NCBI RefSeq assembly: GCF_014192215.1
Contig: NZ_JACHXP010000006.1
Location: 1 to 64,000 of the forward strand
DNA length: 64,000 nucleotides
From: Halomonas cerina
GTDB taxonomy: Bacteria; Pseudomonadota; Gammaproteobacteria; Pseudomonadales; Halomonadaceae
Direction: 5' to 3'
Below the pieces are notes generated by a model. It saw only the letters and a program-made list of their open reading frames with translations. It was not told the origin of the DNA and did no database searches. This document shows positions 18,397 through 26,983 of the stretch, in pieces; within the stretch, counting starts at the first letter, position 1, and every line of letters starts with the position of its first letter. Position numbers and translations under genes: made by a program.

Positions 18397-18416
18397 GCGA
18401 GCCCGGGTAGGCTCGC
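18397..18416 (-). terminator. Terminator of the first carbamoylsarcosine amidase gene
   Basis: Stem GCGAGCC - loop CGGGTA - GGCTCGC with an A6 run before and T4 after on the plus strand, so it can work in both directions. It lies 28 bases after the minus-strand amidase stop. The stem is identical to that after the second copy at 19381-19399. Confidence 0.85.
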
Positions 18417-18443
18417 TTTTGGTGCGATTTCGTGCCGACAGAA

Positions 18444-19145
18444 TCAGGACTGGGTGTGCGCCACGGTATTCACGTAGTCGACGCAGCGATCCACGGACTC
18501 GACATCGCCGAACTTGGCGTCGATATCGAACAGGTTCCAGGCCACGGCCCCCGGCACCCGGTCGCCGATGCACTCCTTGACCGCGATAGGACGGAAGCCG
18601 TCGGCGATGCCGTCACAGATGGTCTGGCGCACACAGGCGCAGGCCGTCACCCCTGTCACGAGGATGGTGTCGACACCATTGGCCCGCAGGATGCCGGCCA
18701 GTTCGGTACCGTGGAAGGACGAGGCGCGCTTCTTGAGCAGCGTATATTCGCCCTTGACCGGGGCGATGCGCGAATCGATGGCCCAGAGCTCCTCGTTGGC
18801 CAGATCGACGACATCGACCGGAATCTTGTTGTGCCACAGCCCCATGTCGGTGAAAGGCGCGTCGCGGTCGGTGATCTCATAGGCCGTGGTCACATGGATC
18901 ACCGGCAGGTTGGCGGCGCGGAAGGCCTCGAGGAGTTTCTGCATACCCGGAATGATCTCGTTATCCATCTTCTCCTGGTCGCAGGTGAAGGGATTGCCCG
19001 GGCGGGTCCAAGCATTGGCAAGGTCGACGCTCACCAGCGCCGGTTTCTTGCCGAAACCGACACGGCGCTGGAAGCCGCGCTCCTGGTAGAGCTTGGTGGA
19101 TTCGTCGAAGGCCTGCTCCAGCATGGTCATGAGATCTTGGGACAT
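18444..19145 (-). CDS. N-carbamoylsarcosine amidohydrolase (isochorismatase fold), copy 1
   Basis: 233 residues. It hydrolyses N-carbamoylsarcosine to sarcosine, CO2 and ammonia, the last step of the N-methylhydantoin route from creatinine. The isochorismatase-fold triad is visible: Asp41 in LVSVDLANAW, Lys138/139 in LLKKRASSFHGTEL, and nucleophile Cys171 in GVTACACVRQTICDG. It is almost identical to the next gene upstream (19429-20124): differences are confined to residues 3, 7, 14 and the last eight (NTVAHTQS). Linked hydantoinase A/B and NCS1 genes support the substrate. It has its own 283-base upstream spacer and terminator, so it may be transcribed separately. Confidence 0.88.
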   Translation of the reverse strand: MSQDLMTMLEQAFDESTKLYQERGFQRRVGFGKKPALVSVDLANAWTRPGNPFTCDQEKMDNEIIPGMQKLLEAFRAANLPVIHVTTAYEITDRDAPFTDMGLWHNKIPVDVVDLANEELWAIDSRIAPVKGEYTLLKKRASSFHGTELAGILRANGVDTILVTGVTACACVRQTICDGIADGFRPIAVKECIGDRVPGAVAWNLFDIDAKFGDVESVDRCVDYVNTVAHTQS

Positions 19146-19380
19146 GGTCTGGGTCCTTTTTGTTGCTGTGAAGTGTTATCGGGGTAGCGAATGGCTTGCG
19201 GTTATTAGCGCTTTCTGCCGGTTGGCACGTTCAAGGTTAGTGCTGCCGACTATTAACAACAAATTCATTTTTTTATTTCTTTGATGCATTTTTTGGTATA
19301 AATAAAGTCGCCGTATTCGGGTCGTGACTACCCCAGCAACATATTGATAAAAAAGAGTTATTAAAAAGAAAAATAAAAAA

Positions 19381-19399
19381 GCGAGCCTTGCGGGCTCGC
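19381..19399 (-). terminator. Terminator of the second carbamoylsarcosine amidase gene
   Basis: Stem GCGAGCC - TTGCG - GGCTCGC, then on the minus strand a T-rich run (complement of AAATAAAAAA at 19371-19380). It lies 30 bases after the stop of copy 2. The stem equals that of copy 1, as expected if the duplicated unit included its terminator. Confidence 0.85.
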
Positions 19400-19428
19400 T
19401 TGGAAATCTCAGTTTCCGGCGCGTCGGA

Positions 19429-20124
19429 TCATACCTTGCCGATGGTGGTCACGTAGTCGACGCAGCGATCCACGGATTCGACATCGCCGAACTTGGCGTC
19501 GATATCGAACAGGTTCCAGGCCACGGCCCCCGGCACCCGGTCGCCGATGCACTCCTTGACCGCGATAGGACGGAAGCCGTCGGCGATGCCGTCACAGATG
19601 GTCTGGCGCACACAGGCGCAGGCCGTCACCCCTGTCACGAGGATGGTGTCGACACCATTGGCCCGCAGGATGCCGGCCAGTTCGGTACCGTGGAAGGATG
19701 AGGCGCGCTTCTTGAGCAGCGTATATTCGCCCTTGACCGGGGCGATGCGAGAATCGATGGCCCAGAGCTCCTCGTTGGCCAGATCGACGACATCGACCGG
19801 AATCTTGTTGTGCCACAGCCCCATGTCGGTGAAAGGCGCGTCGCGGTCGGTGATCTCATAGGCCGTGGTCACATGGATCACCGGCAGGTTGGCGGCGCGG
19901 AAGGCCTCGAGGAGTTTCTGCATACCCGGAATGATCTCGTTGTCCATCTTCTCCTGGTCGCAGGTGAAGGGATTGCCCGGGCGGGTCCAGGCATTGGCAA
20001 GATCGACGCTCACCAGCGCGGGTTTCTTGCCGAAACCGACACGGCGCTGGAAGCCGCGCTCCTGGTAGAGCTTGGTGGACTCTTCAAAGGCTTGCTCCAG
20101 CATGCTCATAAGATCGTGAGACAT
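19429..20124 (-). CDS. N-carbamoylsarcosine amidohydrolase (isochorismatase fold), copy 2
   Basis: 231 residues with the same Asp41, Lys138/139 and Cys171 triad as copy 1. Residues 15 to ~224 are identical between the copies, and the DNA differs at only a few, mostly synonymous, positions; the C-terminal tail is TTIGKV in place of NTVAHTQS. Such identity in the body with divergent ends points to recent tandem duplication or ongoing gene conversion. It sits between the NCS1 permease (173 bases upstream) and its own terminator. Expected role: N-carbamoylsarcosine to sarcosine in the cytoplasm. Confidence 0.88.
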   Translation of the reverse strand: MSHDLMSMLEQAFEESTKLYQERGFQRRVGFGKKPALVSVDLANAWTRPGNPFTCDQEKMDNEIIPGMQKLLEAFRAANLPVIHVTTAYEITDRDAPFTDMGLWHNKIPVDVVDLANEELWAIDSRIAPVKGEYTLLKKRASSFHGTELAGILRANGVDTILVTGVTACACVRQTICDGIADGFRPIAVKECIGDRVPGAVAWNLFDIDAKFGDVESVDRCVDYVTTIGKV

Positions 20125-20297
20125 TATATTTTCTCCAATGTGGCGAAATACGTTATTGTGTCAGATGGCTATCGGGAGCGTTCTGTCTTAATATCAGCTC
20201 CAAGACTAATTGCTGACTCTGGTGTTTTCCAATTACGTTTTAAATGGATTTGATCTCTTAGAGTGCATCAATGTCTATGAAAAAACATCAGCCAGTA

Positions 20298-21815
20298 TCA
20301 TAAATCTTCTCGTGATGCCTCCGTATCCAACTCATCAGAACGCAGGCGCAAGAAACTGCTGCTGGCCTCATCATAGACCCAGTTATAATCGACACTGGTG
20401 CCCAGATAGTCGTCCGAGGGGGCGTCGCCACACTCTTCCTGTGAGAAGCGCTTCATCACGTACAGCTTCATGATGGCGAAGTAGATCAGGGCACCGAGAA
20501 CGAAGCCCAGCAGGAAGGCCCACTGCCCCGAGAAAAACGCGACAGAGCCGGCCACCAGCCAGGCAATGATGCCAGCTGGGTTGAAGCCCTTGAGATAATG
20601 AAACTGGCCACGCTCACGATAGAGATGGGGAACATTGAGGCGCCGTTTTCTTATAAAATAATAATCGGACACCATGATCCCACCAATGGCAGAAAGATAG
20701 GCCCCATAGGAAAAGAGGAAGGAGAAAAGGTTGTCGAGGATCGCCCAGGGCATAAACAGGGTCCCCACGGTTGCCGCAATCGCCACGGCGACAGGGTAAG
20801 AGACCTTGGGGGCCCCGGCATTGACAAACGCGAGTGCAGCCGGAATCAAGTTGGCCGCGTTGTTGGTTGACCACTGAGCCAGAATGACGAGCACCAGGAG
20901 CACAATCAGACTCAGTCCTTCCCCTTGTCCCTGAATGACGGTCACGGGATTCCAGTCGCCCGCGGCGATGAACGATACCGCACCGATCAGGGCGATCCAG
21001 GCCTGAGTGGCAGGCAATGCCAGAAGCTGTGCCAGCAGCACATTCTTGTTACGAGAGAAGAACCGCCTTTCTCCTGAGGGGGCTTTGACAAAGCGGGTGA
21101 TGTTCGGGATATCAATGGCCAGCGTGGACCAGAACGCCACATTGGCGAGAAAGAGGGTAAGGATGGTCACATCTTGCTCGCCCACAAACCTCCAGATATT
21201 GATACCCTGAGTCTGTGCCAGCACATCCAGGGTAAAATACATCCAGATCGAGATGGCAAGAATGGCAGGGGCGGCGATCGCGGCCAGTCTCTCGACCGCC
21301 TTGATTCCCATCGCCGTATTCGCCACCTGAACCAGAGCAAATACCCCATACCACACGGCCCAGTTCGAGAACCCGGTCAGGTATTCGAAGATACCGTTGA
21401 GCGCCAGGGCCCCGAGGTATGTTTGAATCCCGAACCATATCGCGGCCACGATACCACGAAAGACCGATGGAAAGTGGGTGCCATAGACGCCAAAGGGGGC
21501 ACGGAGATAAACCGAAAACGATAGTCCATGCTCGGTGCCAATATCGGCGGTCAGCAGCATCAACAGGGCCAACACCATATTAGCAAAAAAGATGACTGAT
21601 ACCACTTGCCAGAGGGGTACCCCTGTAATGCCATTCGCCCCCAGCTGGAACGTCGCGATCATTACCGCGATGCCGACCCAGATCCAGACAAAGCCGAGAG
21701 CGGTAATGGGTCTTTGCGTATTGACAACAGGAAGTATGGATTCTTCTAGAAGATGATTCTTGTGGGATGCTATAGGCGAAGCCTTATCGGCGACACCGGA
21801 TCCTGAGACAGACAT
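20298..21815 (-). CDS. NCS1-family permease, probably hydantoin/N-methylhydantoin or creatinine uptake
   Basis: 505-residue inner-membrane protein with about 12 hydrophobic segments. NCS1 (nucleobase:cation symporter-1) features: LGFVWIWVGIAVMIATFQLGA in helix 1, FGVYGTHFPSVFRGIVAAIWFGIQTYLG around helix 3, and FWSTLAIDIPNITRFVKAPSG in the middle. It is more like the Mhp1/allantoin-permease branch than the cytosine branch. Placed between the carbamoylsarcosine amidase and the hydantoinases, it probably imports a hydantoin or creatinine; the exact ligand is an inference. Confidence 0.85.
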   Translation of the reverse strand: MSVSGSGVADKASPIASHKNHLLEESILPVVNTQRPITALGFVWIWVGIAVMIATFQLGANGITGVPLWQVVSVIFFANMVLALLMLLTADIGTEHGLSFSVYLRAPFGVYGTHFPSVFRGIVAAIWFGIQTYLGALALNGIFEYLTGFSNWAVWYGVFALVQVANTAMGIKAVERLAAIAAPAILAISIWMYFTLDVLAQTQGINIWRFVGEQDVTILTLFLANVAFWSTLAIDIPNITRFVKAPSGERRFFSRNKNVLLAQLLALPATQAWIALIGAVSFIAAGDWNPVTVIQGQGEGLSLIVLLVLVILAQWSTNNAANLIPAALAFVNAGAPKVSYPVAVAIAATVGTLFMPWAILDNLFSFLFSYGAYLSAIGGIMVSDYYFIRKRRLNVPHLYRERGQFHYLKGFNPAGIIAWLVAGSVAFFSGQWAFLLGFVLGALIYFAIMKLYVMKRFSQEECGDAPSDDYLGTSVDYNWVYDEASSSFLRLRSDELDTEASREDL

Positions 21816-21922
21816 ATCGTCACCCTTGAGTTATCTTGTTGGCGTTGTTTTTAAGCGCTGTATTACCGCTAGGCTGTAGGGAAGGGGGAGGAGCGATACC
21901 CCACCCCCAAGCGGCTGGGCAA

Positions 21923-23683
21923 TCAAGCGCCCATTTCGCTGCGCCTTGCGGCAGTGGCTAGACGATCAATCTCGAGATTTTTATCGAGTACTACGCCATA
22001 GGCTTCATAGGCGTGCTGCACGGTGCAGAAGTCATCGAGCACATCTTCCCTTACCTGCTCAGGAGAGCGTTCGAGCGGGTTGCCATAGCCTCCACCACAG
22101 GGTGCATAGAAAGCCATGACATCATTGGCCTTTGTCGCATACCCAGAAAACTTTGAAGGCATGTTGTTAACAGTATCTTGTGAGTCATAGTTATAAATCT
22201 CACATTTGCCGACGGCTCCATCCGAGCCCCCAAACGCCCCCCAGGGAACATGATAGTGCCTCTCACTTTCGTGAGTAATGAAACCGGGTGACAGGACGCG
22301 CTGAGCCTTGACGACCCCGATACCCCCCCGATGTTTTCCCGCACCAGGCATGACATCGTCTCTCAGTTCATACCGGTCACAAATCATCGGGAGGTGCATC
22401 CCCAGATCCTCGATAGGATTGTTCCGGGTGTTAGCCATCAGATTGTCGATGGAGTCGGGACCGTCCGAGTTTGGCCGTCCGCCATAGGCTCCCTCGTTCA
22501 CTTCCAGGAAGACCCAGTAATCGCCGTCATCCTTCATGCCAGCATAGGAAGCAAAGGAAATGGCAGCCGAACTCCCGGCAATAACTTTTTCGGGCATGAC
22601 GGGAGACAGCGCCTTGATGATCAAGTCAATCATCATGTTGCACTGCGTAAACCTGGCCTCGGCGGCGGCCGGGAAGATGGGATTAAAGATGGAGCCCTCG
22701 GGAGCCACCACATTGATGGGGCGGAAGGAACCCTCGTTGGAGGGGATGGGGACATCCAGTTGGCTGGCATCCAGCAGTAACTTCCTGAATCCGGCAAATG
22801 CCGCCACCTTGCACGAACCTTCGAAAGGCACGTTGTAGGCGGTAGGCGTTTGCTTGGCAGATCCCGTTAGATCGACGGTGACCGAGTCACCCTGCACCTT
22901 TACCGTCACCACGACGGGGAGGCGTTCTTCACGGTTCCTGCCATCATCGTCCAGGAAGCCTGTCGCCTGGTACTCACCATCGGGAATCTCAGCGATTTTA
23001 TTCCTCAGCATCTGCTCTGAGTAATCAATCAGCTGGTCGATCGCCGTAAAGGTCCGTTCCATGCCGTACTTGTCGAGCAGCTGCGTGAACCGCTTGACCC
23101 CCAGCTGGGCCGAGGCCACCTGTGCTTCGATATCGCGCATGAGCTGCTGCGATGCACGACTATTGGCCGTGATCATCTTCTCCAGGCCTTCGTTCTTCTT
23201 GCCCTTCTCGTAGAGCTTCAGGCCAGCGAACAGCATCCCCTCGGCATAGACATCGCCGACATCGATGATCAGCCCCGGAGTGGCGGCCCCGATGTCGATA
23301 TGGTGCGCGGTGTTGGCAGAGAACCCGACCAGCTCCCCCTCGTAGAAGACGGGAATGATGATGGCCAGATCGGGGGTATGGCTGGATCCGTAATAGGGGT
23401 GGTTATGTACCACCACGTCTCCTTCATGCCATTCACCACCCTGCAGGGTCTTCTCGACGCCGCGCAGGTAGGCGGGAATCGAGCCGATGTGCATCGGGGT
23501 CGATTCCGACTCGCAAATCGTCTGGTAATTCCTGTCGAACAGGCCGGCCCCCAGGTCCTGTGACTCGCGAATGATGGAGGAAAAGGACATCCGGTAGAGC
23601 ACATGACCCATTTCCTCGGCAATGGTGTCGAGTGCACCACTGATGACCTGCATTGTGATTGGATCGACTTTCTTGTTTTCCAT
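21923..23683 (-). CDS. hyuB: Hydantoinase B / N-methylhydantoinase subunit B
   Basis: 586 residues, full-length HyuB-type subunit of the ATP-dependent hydantoinase/5-oxoprolinase/acetone-carboxylase superfamily. With HyuA it should open N-methylhydantoin to N-carbamoylsarcosine at the cost of ATP, feeding the adjacent amidases. Visible: VDPITMQVISGALDTIAEEM at the start, HNHPYYGSSHTPDLAIIIPVF (~95-116), and near the end PGAGKHRGGIGVVKAQRVL and APCGGGYGNPLERSP. The ATG at 23683 has AGGTG upstream; a GTG 9 bases earlier is possible. It is 21 bases after hyuA. Confidence 0.9.
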   Translation of the reverse strand: MENKKVDPITMQVISGALDTIAEEMGHVLYRMSFSSIIRESQDLGAGLFDRNYQTICESESTPMHIGSIPAYLRGVEKTLQGGEWHEGDVVVHNHPYYGSSHTPDLAIIIPVFYEGELVGFSANTAHHIDIGAATPGLIIDVGDVYAEGMLFAGLKLYEKGKKNEGLEKMITANSRASQQLMRDIEAQVASAQLGVKRFTQLLDKYGMERTFTAIDQLIDYSEQMLRNKIAEIPDGEYQATGFLDDDGRNREERLPVVVTVKVQGDSVTVDLTGSAKQTPTAYNVPFEGSCKVAAFAGFRKLLLDASQLDVPIPSNEGSFRPINVVAPEGSIFNPIFPAAAEARFTQCNMMIDLIIKALSPVMPEKVIAGSSAAISFASYAGMKDDGDYWVFLEVNEGAYGGRPNSDGPDSIDNLMANTRNNPIEDLGMHLPMICDRYELRDDVMPGAGKHRGGIGVVKAQRVLSPGFITHESERHYHVPWGAFGGSDGAVGKCEIYNYDSQDTVNNMPSKFSGYATKANDVMAFYAPCGGGYGNPLERSPEQVREDVLDDFCTVQHAYEAYGVVLDKNLEIDRLATAARRSEMGA

Positions 23684-23704
23684 CTTGCCCACCTGTACGA
23701 GTAC

Positions 23705-25798
23705 TTAGCTGAATTTCGTGATCATGAGGTTGCCGTGGTCCGACACCAGGGCCTTCCAATCGGGCGGCACCAGGGAGGTCGAGTCGTGCTGCATGACCAG
23801 GGCCGGCCCGGAAATTTTGTGACCACACAGCAGCTTGCTACGGTCATAGCGAGGGGTCATGTGAGTCGTGCCATCATCGAAGGTGGTTTCTCTTTCATAC
23901 ATGAAGGCCTCTTCCAGCCCACCGCCCTCCGCCGACGCAAGCGGTTTCCACGCCAGCTTCGTCGATTGCGACTCGCCGACCACGCGCAGCGTCACTAGCT
24001 CGACTTCGGCATCGTCATAGCTATACCCGTAGTCGGTCTTGTGCTGTCGATGGAAGTTCTCCACTACCTGGCGGACGTTCTCCCGGGTCAGCTCACCATC
24101 GGGGATTTCCGCACGCAGCTCGAAGCCCTGACCGTGGTAGCGACACTCGGCGAAGCGGGTCAGCTTGATATCGGCAGCCTCCACACCGTCCTTGGCCAGC
24201 TTCTGCATGGCCTCCCCATCCAGGTCGTGCATCAGCCCCTGCACGGTCTCGTAGTCCTGGTTGCTGATCGAGGTCAGCTCGCAGAGGTGCGACCGGGTGA
24301 CCTCGTACTGCAGGTTGGTGGTCAGCAGCCCGGCGGCTGACGTGATCCCCGGCGCAGGCGGAGCGATAACCCCCTTGGCGTTGACTTCCGCGGCCAGGGC
24401 CGGGCCATGCACCGGGCCGGCACCACCGAAGGGCATCAGCATGAACTCCCTGGGATCGACGCCTTTGGCCACGGAGTTGGAGCGAATCGCCAGCGCCATG
24501 TTGTTGTTGACGATCCTGATGATGCCCAGAGCGGCTTCCGTAACGCTTAATCCAAGAGGATCGGCAATCTTGGTTTTGATCGCGTCATGGGAAAGCTGAG
24601 GATCAACCTTCAGGTCGCCACCCAACATTTGGTCGGCATCTAGGCGCCCGAGCAGGATGTTGGCATCGGTGACGGTGGGTTCTTCGCCCCCACGGTTATA
24701 GCAGGCCGGTCCCGGCATGGACCCCGCCGAGCGAGGCCCGACCTGGAAGCCACCGGCTTCATCGACATAGGCGATCGATCCGCCACCGGCCCCGATGGTG
24801 ATCAAATCGATCATCGGCACCATCACGGGATGACCGCCAACATAGGAGTCCCGTGGGTTCATGATCTTGATATCACCATCCGCCAGCGTCGAGATATCCG
24901 CTGACGTTCCGCCGATATCCACGGTGATAATATTTTTTTCATCATCGAGCCCGGCAAAGAAGTGCCCCCCGATAACCCCCCCGGCAGGTCCCGACATCAG
25001 AATATTGACAGGCTTTTCACAGCAGCTGTCTACCGTGGCAAGACCGCCATTCGACTGCATGATGCGCAAATCGGCGTCGATGCCATTCTCTTTAAGCTGA
25101 CGCTCCAGGTTGTTCAGGTAAAGTGAAGTCTTCGGCCCCACATAGGCATTCATGGCTGTCGTCGAGAAGCGCTCGTATTCGCGCATGGCATCGACGACTT
25201 CGCACGAACAGCAGACGTAGGCATCCGGCATCTCTTCCAGGATAATTTCCTTGGCACGCAGTTCATGGCTCTTGTTAAGGAAAGAGAAAAGAAAGCCCAC
25301 AATAACGGACTTGATGCCGGAATCTTTAAACTTCTTGGCCGCTTGCCTGACCTCATCTTCTGCTAGCGCAACCTCCACCTCGCCCGAGGGCGGAAGCACT
25401 CGCTCGGTAATGGGAATTCGATGCCTTCTCTTGATCAGGGGCTTGGACTGCCACGGCACGTCGAAGTGGAGTGAGAAGTTATGGGGACGCTTGTGTCGGC
25501 CAATGTGCAGGATATCTCGGAAGCCTCGTGTGGTCAGCATCCCGACTTCTGCACCATTGTGCTCAATGGAAATATTGGTCGCTACCGTCGTGCCATGCAC
25601 GATGGTACCCACTTCACTTCTCTTGATGCCGGCCTTGTCACATACTTCCAGCACACCTTGCAACACGCCAATCGACTGATCTTGAGTGGTGCTTGGCACT
25701 TTGTGTCGGTATGTGCCAGCGCCGACAGAATCTGTGGAAAAAGTCTCCAGAATGATGTCTGTGTTAGTGCCGCCAACATCAACTCCAATACGAGCCAT
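23705..25798 (-). CDS. hyuA: Hydantoinase A / N-methylhydantoinase subunit A
   Basis: 697 residues, ATP-binding HyuA-type subunit. The ASKHA-like phosphate loop starts at MARIGVDVGGTNTDIILE; later come GTIVHGTTVATNISIEHNGA (~68-87), NIITVDIGGTSADISTLADG and FMLMPFGGAGPVHGPALAAE, all standard for the family. With HyuB it catalyses ATP-driven ring opening of a 5-membered cyclic imide; the flanking N-carbamoylsarcosine amidases point to N-methylhydantoin. First gene of the hyuA-hyuB-NCS1-amidase run, divergent from a LysR regulator. The region is visibly less GC-rich than its flanks. Confidence 0.9.
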   Translation of the reverse strand: MARIGVDVGGTNTDIILETFSTDSVGAGTYRHKVPSTTQDQSIGVLQGVLEVCDKAGIKRSEVGTIVHGTTVATNISIEHNGAEVGMLTTRGFRDILHIGRHKRPHNFSLHFDVPWQSKPLIKRRHRIPITERVLPPSGEVEVALAEDEVRQAAKKFKDSGIKSVIVGFLFSFLNKSHELRAKEIILEEMPDAYVCCSCEVVDAMREYERFSTTAMNAYVGPKTSLYLNNLERQLKENGIDADLRIMQSNGGLATVDSCCEKPVNILMSGPAGGVIGGHFFAGLDDEKNIITVDIGGTSADISTLADGDIKIMNPRDSYVGGHPVMVPMIDLITIGAGGGSIAYVDEAGGFQVGPRSAGSMPGPACYNRGGEEPTVTDANILLGRLDADQMLGGDLKVDPQLSHDAIKTKIADPLGLSVTEAALGIIRIVNNNMALAIRSNSVAKGVDPREFMLMPFGGAGPVHGPALAAEVNAKGVIAPPAPGITSAAGLLTTNLQYEVTRSHLCELTSISNQDYETVQGLMHDLDGEAMQKLAKDGVEAADIKLTRFAECRYHGQGFELRAEIPDGELTRENVRQVVENFHRQHKTDYGYSYDDAEVELVTLRVVGESQSTKLAWKPLASAEGGGLEEAFMYERETTFDDGTTHMTPRYDRSKLLCGHKISGPALVMQHDSTSLVPPDWKALVSDHGNLMITKFS

Positions 25799-26025
25799 AT
25801 CAAACCTCACAACCATTTATGTATATTTGTTTATTGCTTAATGAGTGTTGTAACCAAGTTATATTTATCTCAGCTCACCTCCATGGAGTGAAACATGGCC
25901 ATTTACAATATCTTTCTGAAACTTAAATGGCCCAAGTAGTGTTTATTTTTTATGCCAGTTACATTTGAAAATAGCCCCTGAAAATAATACAGTCTAATGC
26001 CTATTTCTCAAGGATTGATTACAAA
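25799..26025. promoter_or_regulatory. Divergent promoter region hyuA / LysR
   Basis: AT-rich 227-base spacer between divergent genes, the usual site for LysR control and autoregulation. I could not settle on a single T-N11-A box or promoter hexamers. Confidence 0.4.
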
Positions 26026-26928
26026 ATGAGCAATAGTCTTCGCTTCGACCTGCGCCACCTCCGGGCCTTCATGGCGGTGGCCGACACGCTGCACTTCAAG
26101 AAGGCGGCGGAGGCACTGCACATGACCCAGCCGGCCCTGAGTCGCCTGATCAAGGGGCTCGAGGAAGGAGTAGGCGCCGATCTCTTCGAGCGCACCACGC
26201 GTCAGGTGGCCCTGTCCCGCTCGGGTCGACTGTTCCTGGACGAGTGCAGGGCGGCGCTGAGCCACCTCGAGCGCGGGGTCCAACTCGCCGGAAGGGCCGC
26301 CCAAGGCGACATCGGGCGCATCACCATCGCCTACAACGACTTCTCCATCAACGGCGTGCTGCCGCAGATCCTCGAGACCTTCAAGGAGGCCTATCCCGAC
26401 ATCGCCGTGGAGCTGATCTACATGCCCTCGCATCACCAGCATGAGGCGCTGCTGGATCACCGCATCGATATCGGCTTCATGATCGGCCCCGTGGATCTTC
26501 CGGGGATCGAGACCCATCGCGCGGCTATCGAGAACCTGGTGGTCATCCTGCCCCGACGGCATCCGCTGGCCGATCGTGCCCGACTGACGCTCACCGAACT
26601 GGCCGAGGAGAAATTCATTCTCGGCACCGAGGAGGGCTGGAGCACCTTTCGGGCTCACGTCTTCCGTCTGTGCCTGCAGGCCGGCTTCCAGCCGGACATC
26701 ATCCAGGAAGCCTCGACCAGCAGCGGGATCTTCGGGCTGGTGGCGGCCAATATGGGTATCTCGCTGTATTCCGACTGCGTCAGCCGCTTTCGCCGAGACG
26801 ATATCACCGTGGTGCCACTGGCGAGCCCCCATGAGCGCCTCGAGACCATCGCCGCCTGGCACAGCGCCTATATCACGCCCAGCTGCCGGCTGTTCCGTGA
26901 TCTGCTGAGCCGCGAGCTCGAGGGCTGA
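26026..26928 (+). CDS. LysR-family regulator, probably of the N-methylhydantoin genes
   Basis: 300 residues. The winged helix-turn-helix is at ~8-68 (LRHLRAFMAVADTLHFKKAA, MTQPALSRLIKGLEEGVGADLFERT), followed by a substrate-binding-protein-like effector domain (~95-297). It is divergent from hyuA with a 227-base spacer, so it most likely controls the hyuAB-permease-amidase genes. The effector is unknown. It is convergent with the SSS symporter gene. Confidence 0.88.
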   Translation: MSNSLRFDLRHLRAFMAVADTLHFKKAAEALHMTQPALSRLIKGLEEGVGADLFERTTRQVALSRSGRLFLDECRAALSHLERGVQLAGRAAQGDIGRITIAYNDFSINGVLPQILETFKEAYPDIAVELIYMPSHHQHEALLDHRIDIGFMIGPVDLPGIETHRAAIENLVVILPRRHPLADRARLTLTELAEEKFILGTEEGWSTFRAHVFRLCLQAGFQPDIIQEASTSSGIFGLVAANMGISLYSDCVSRFRRDDITVVPLASPHERLETIAAWHSAYITPSCRLFRDLLSRELEG

Positions 26929-26935
26929 AACGCAA

Positions 26936-26965
26936 GCGGGCCGCGGCAGTGATGCCACGGCCCGC
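26936..26965. terminator. Hairpin between convergent LysR and SSS genes
   Basis: Stem GCGGGCCG / CGGCCCGC with a partly paired 14-base interior, 8 bases after the LysR stop and 19 bases beyond the SSS stop. No T-run on either side, so termination strength is uncertain. Confidence 0.5.
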
Positions 26966-26983
26966 GCTCATGTTGCCTCGTGG

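Noticed and set aside
21923-25798. HyuA/HyuB as acetone carboxylase or 5-oxoprolinase
   Set aside because: The same superfamily, but the adjacent carbamoylsarcosine amidases and NCS1 permease fit N-methylhydantoinase, and no gamma subunit of acetone carboxylase is present.
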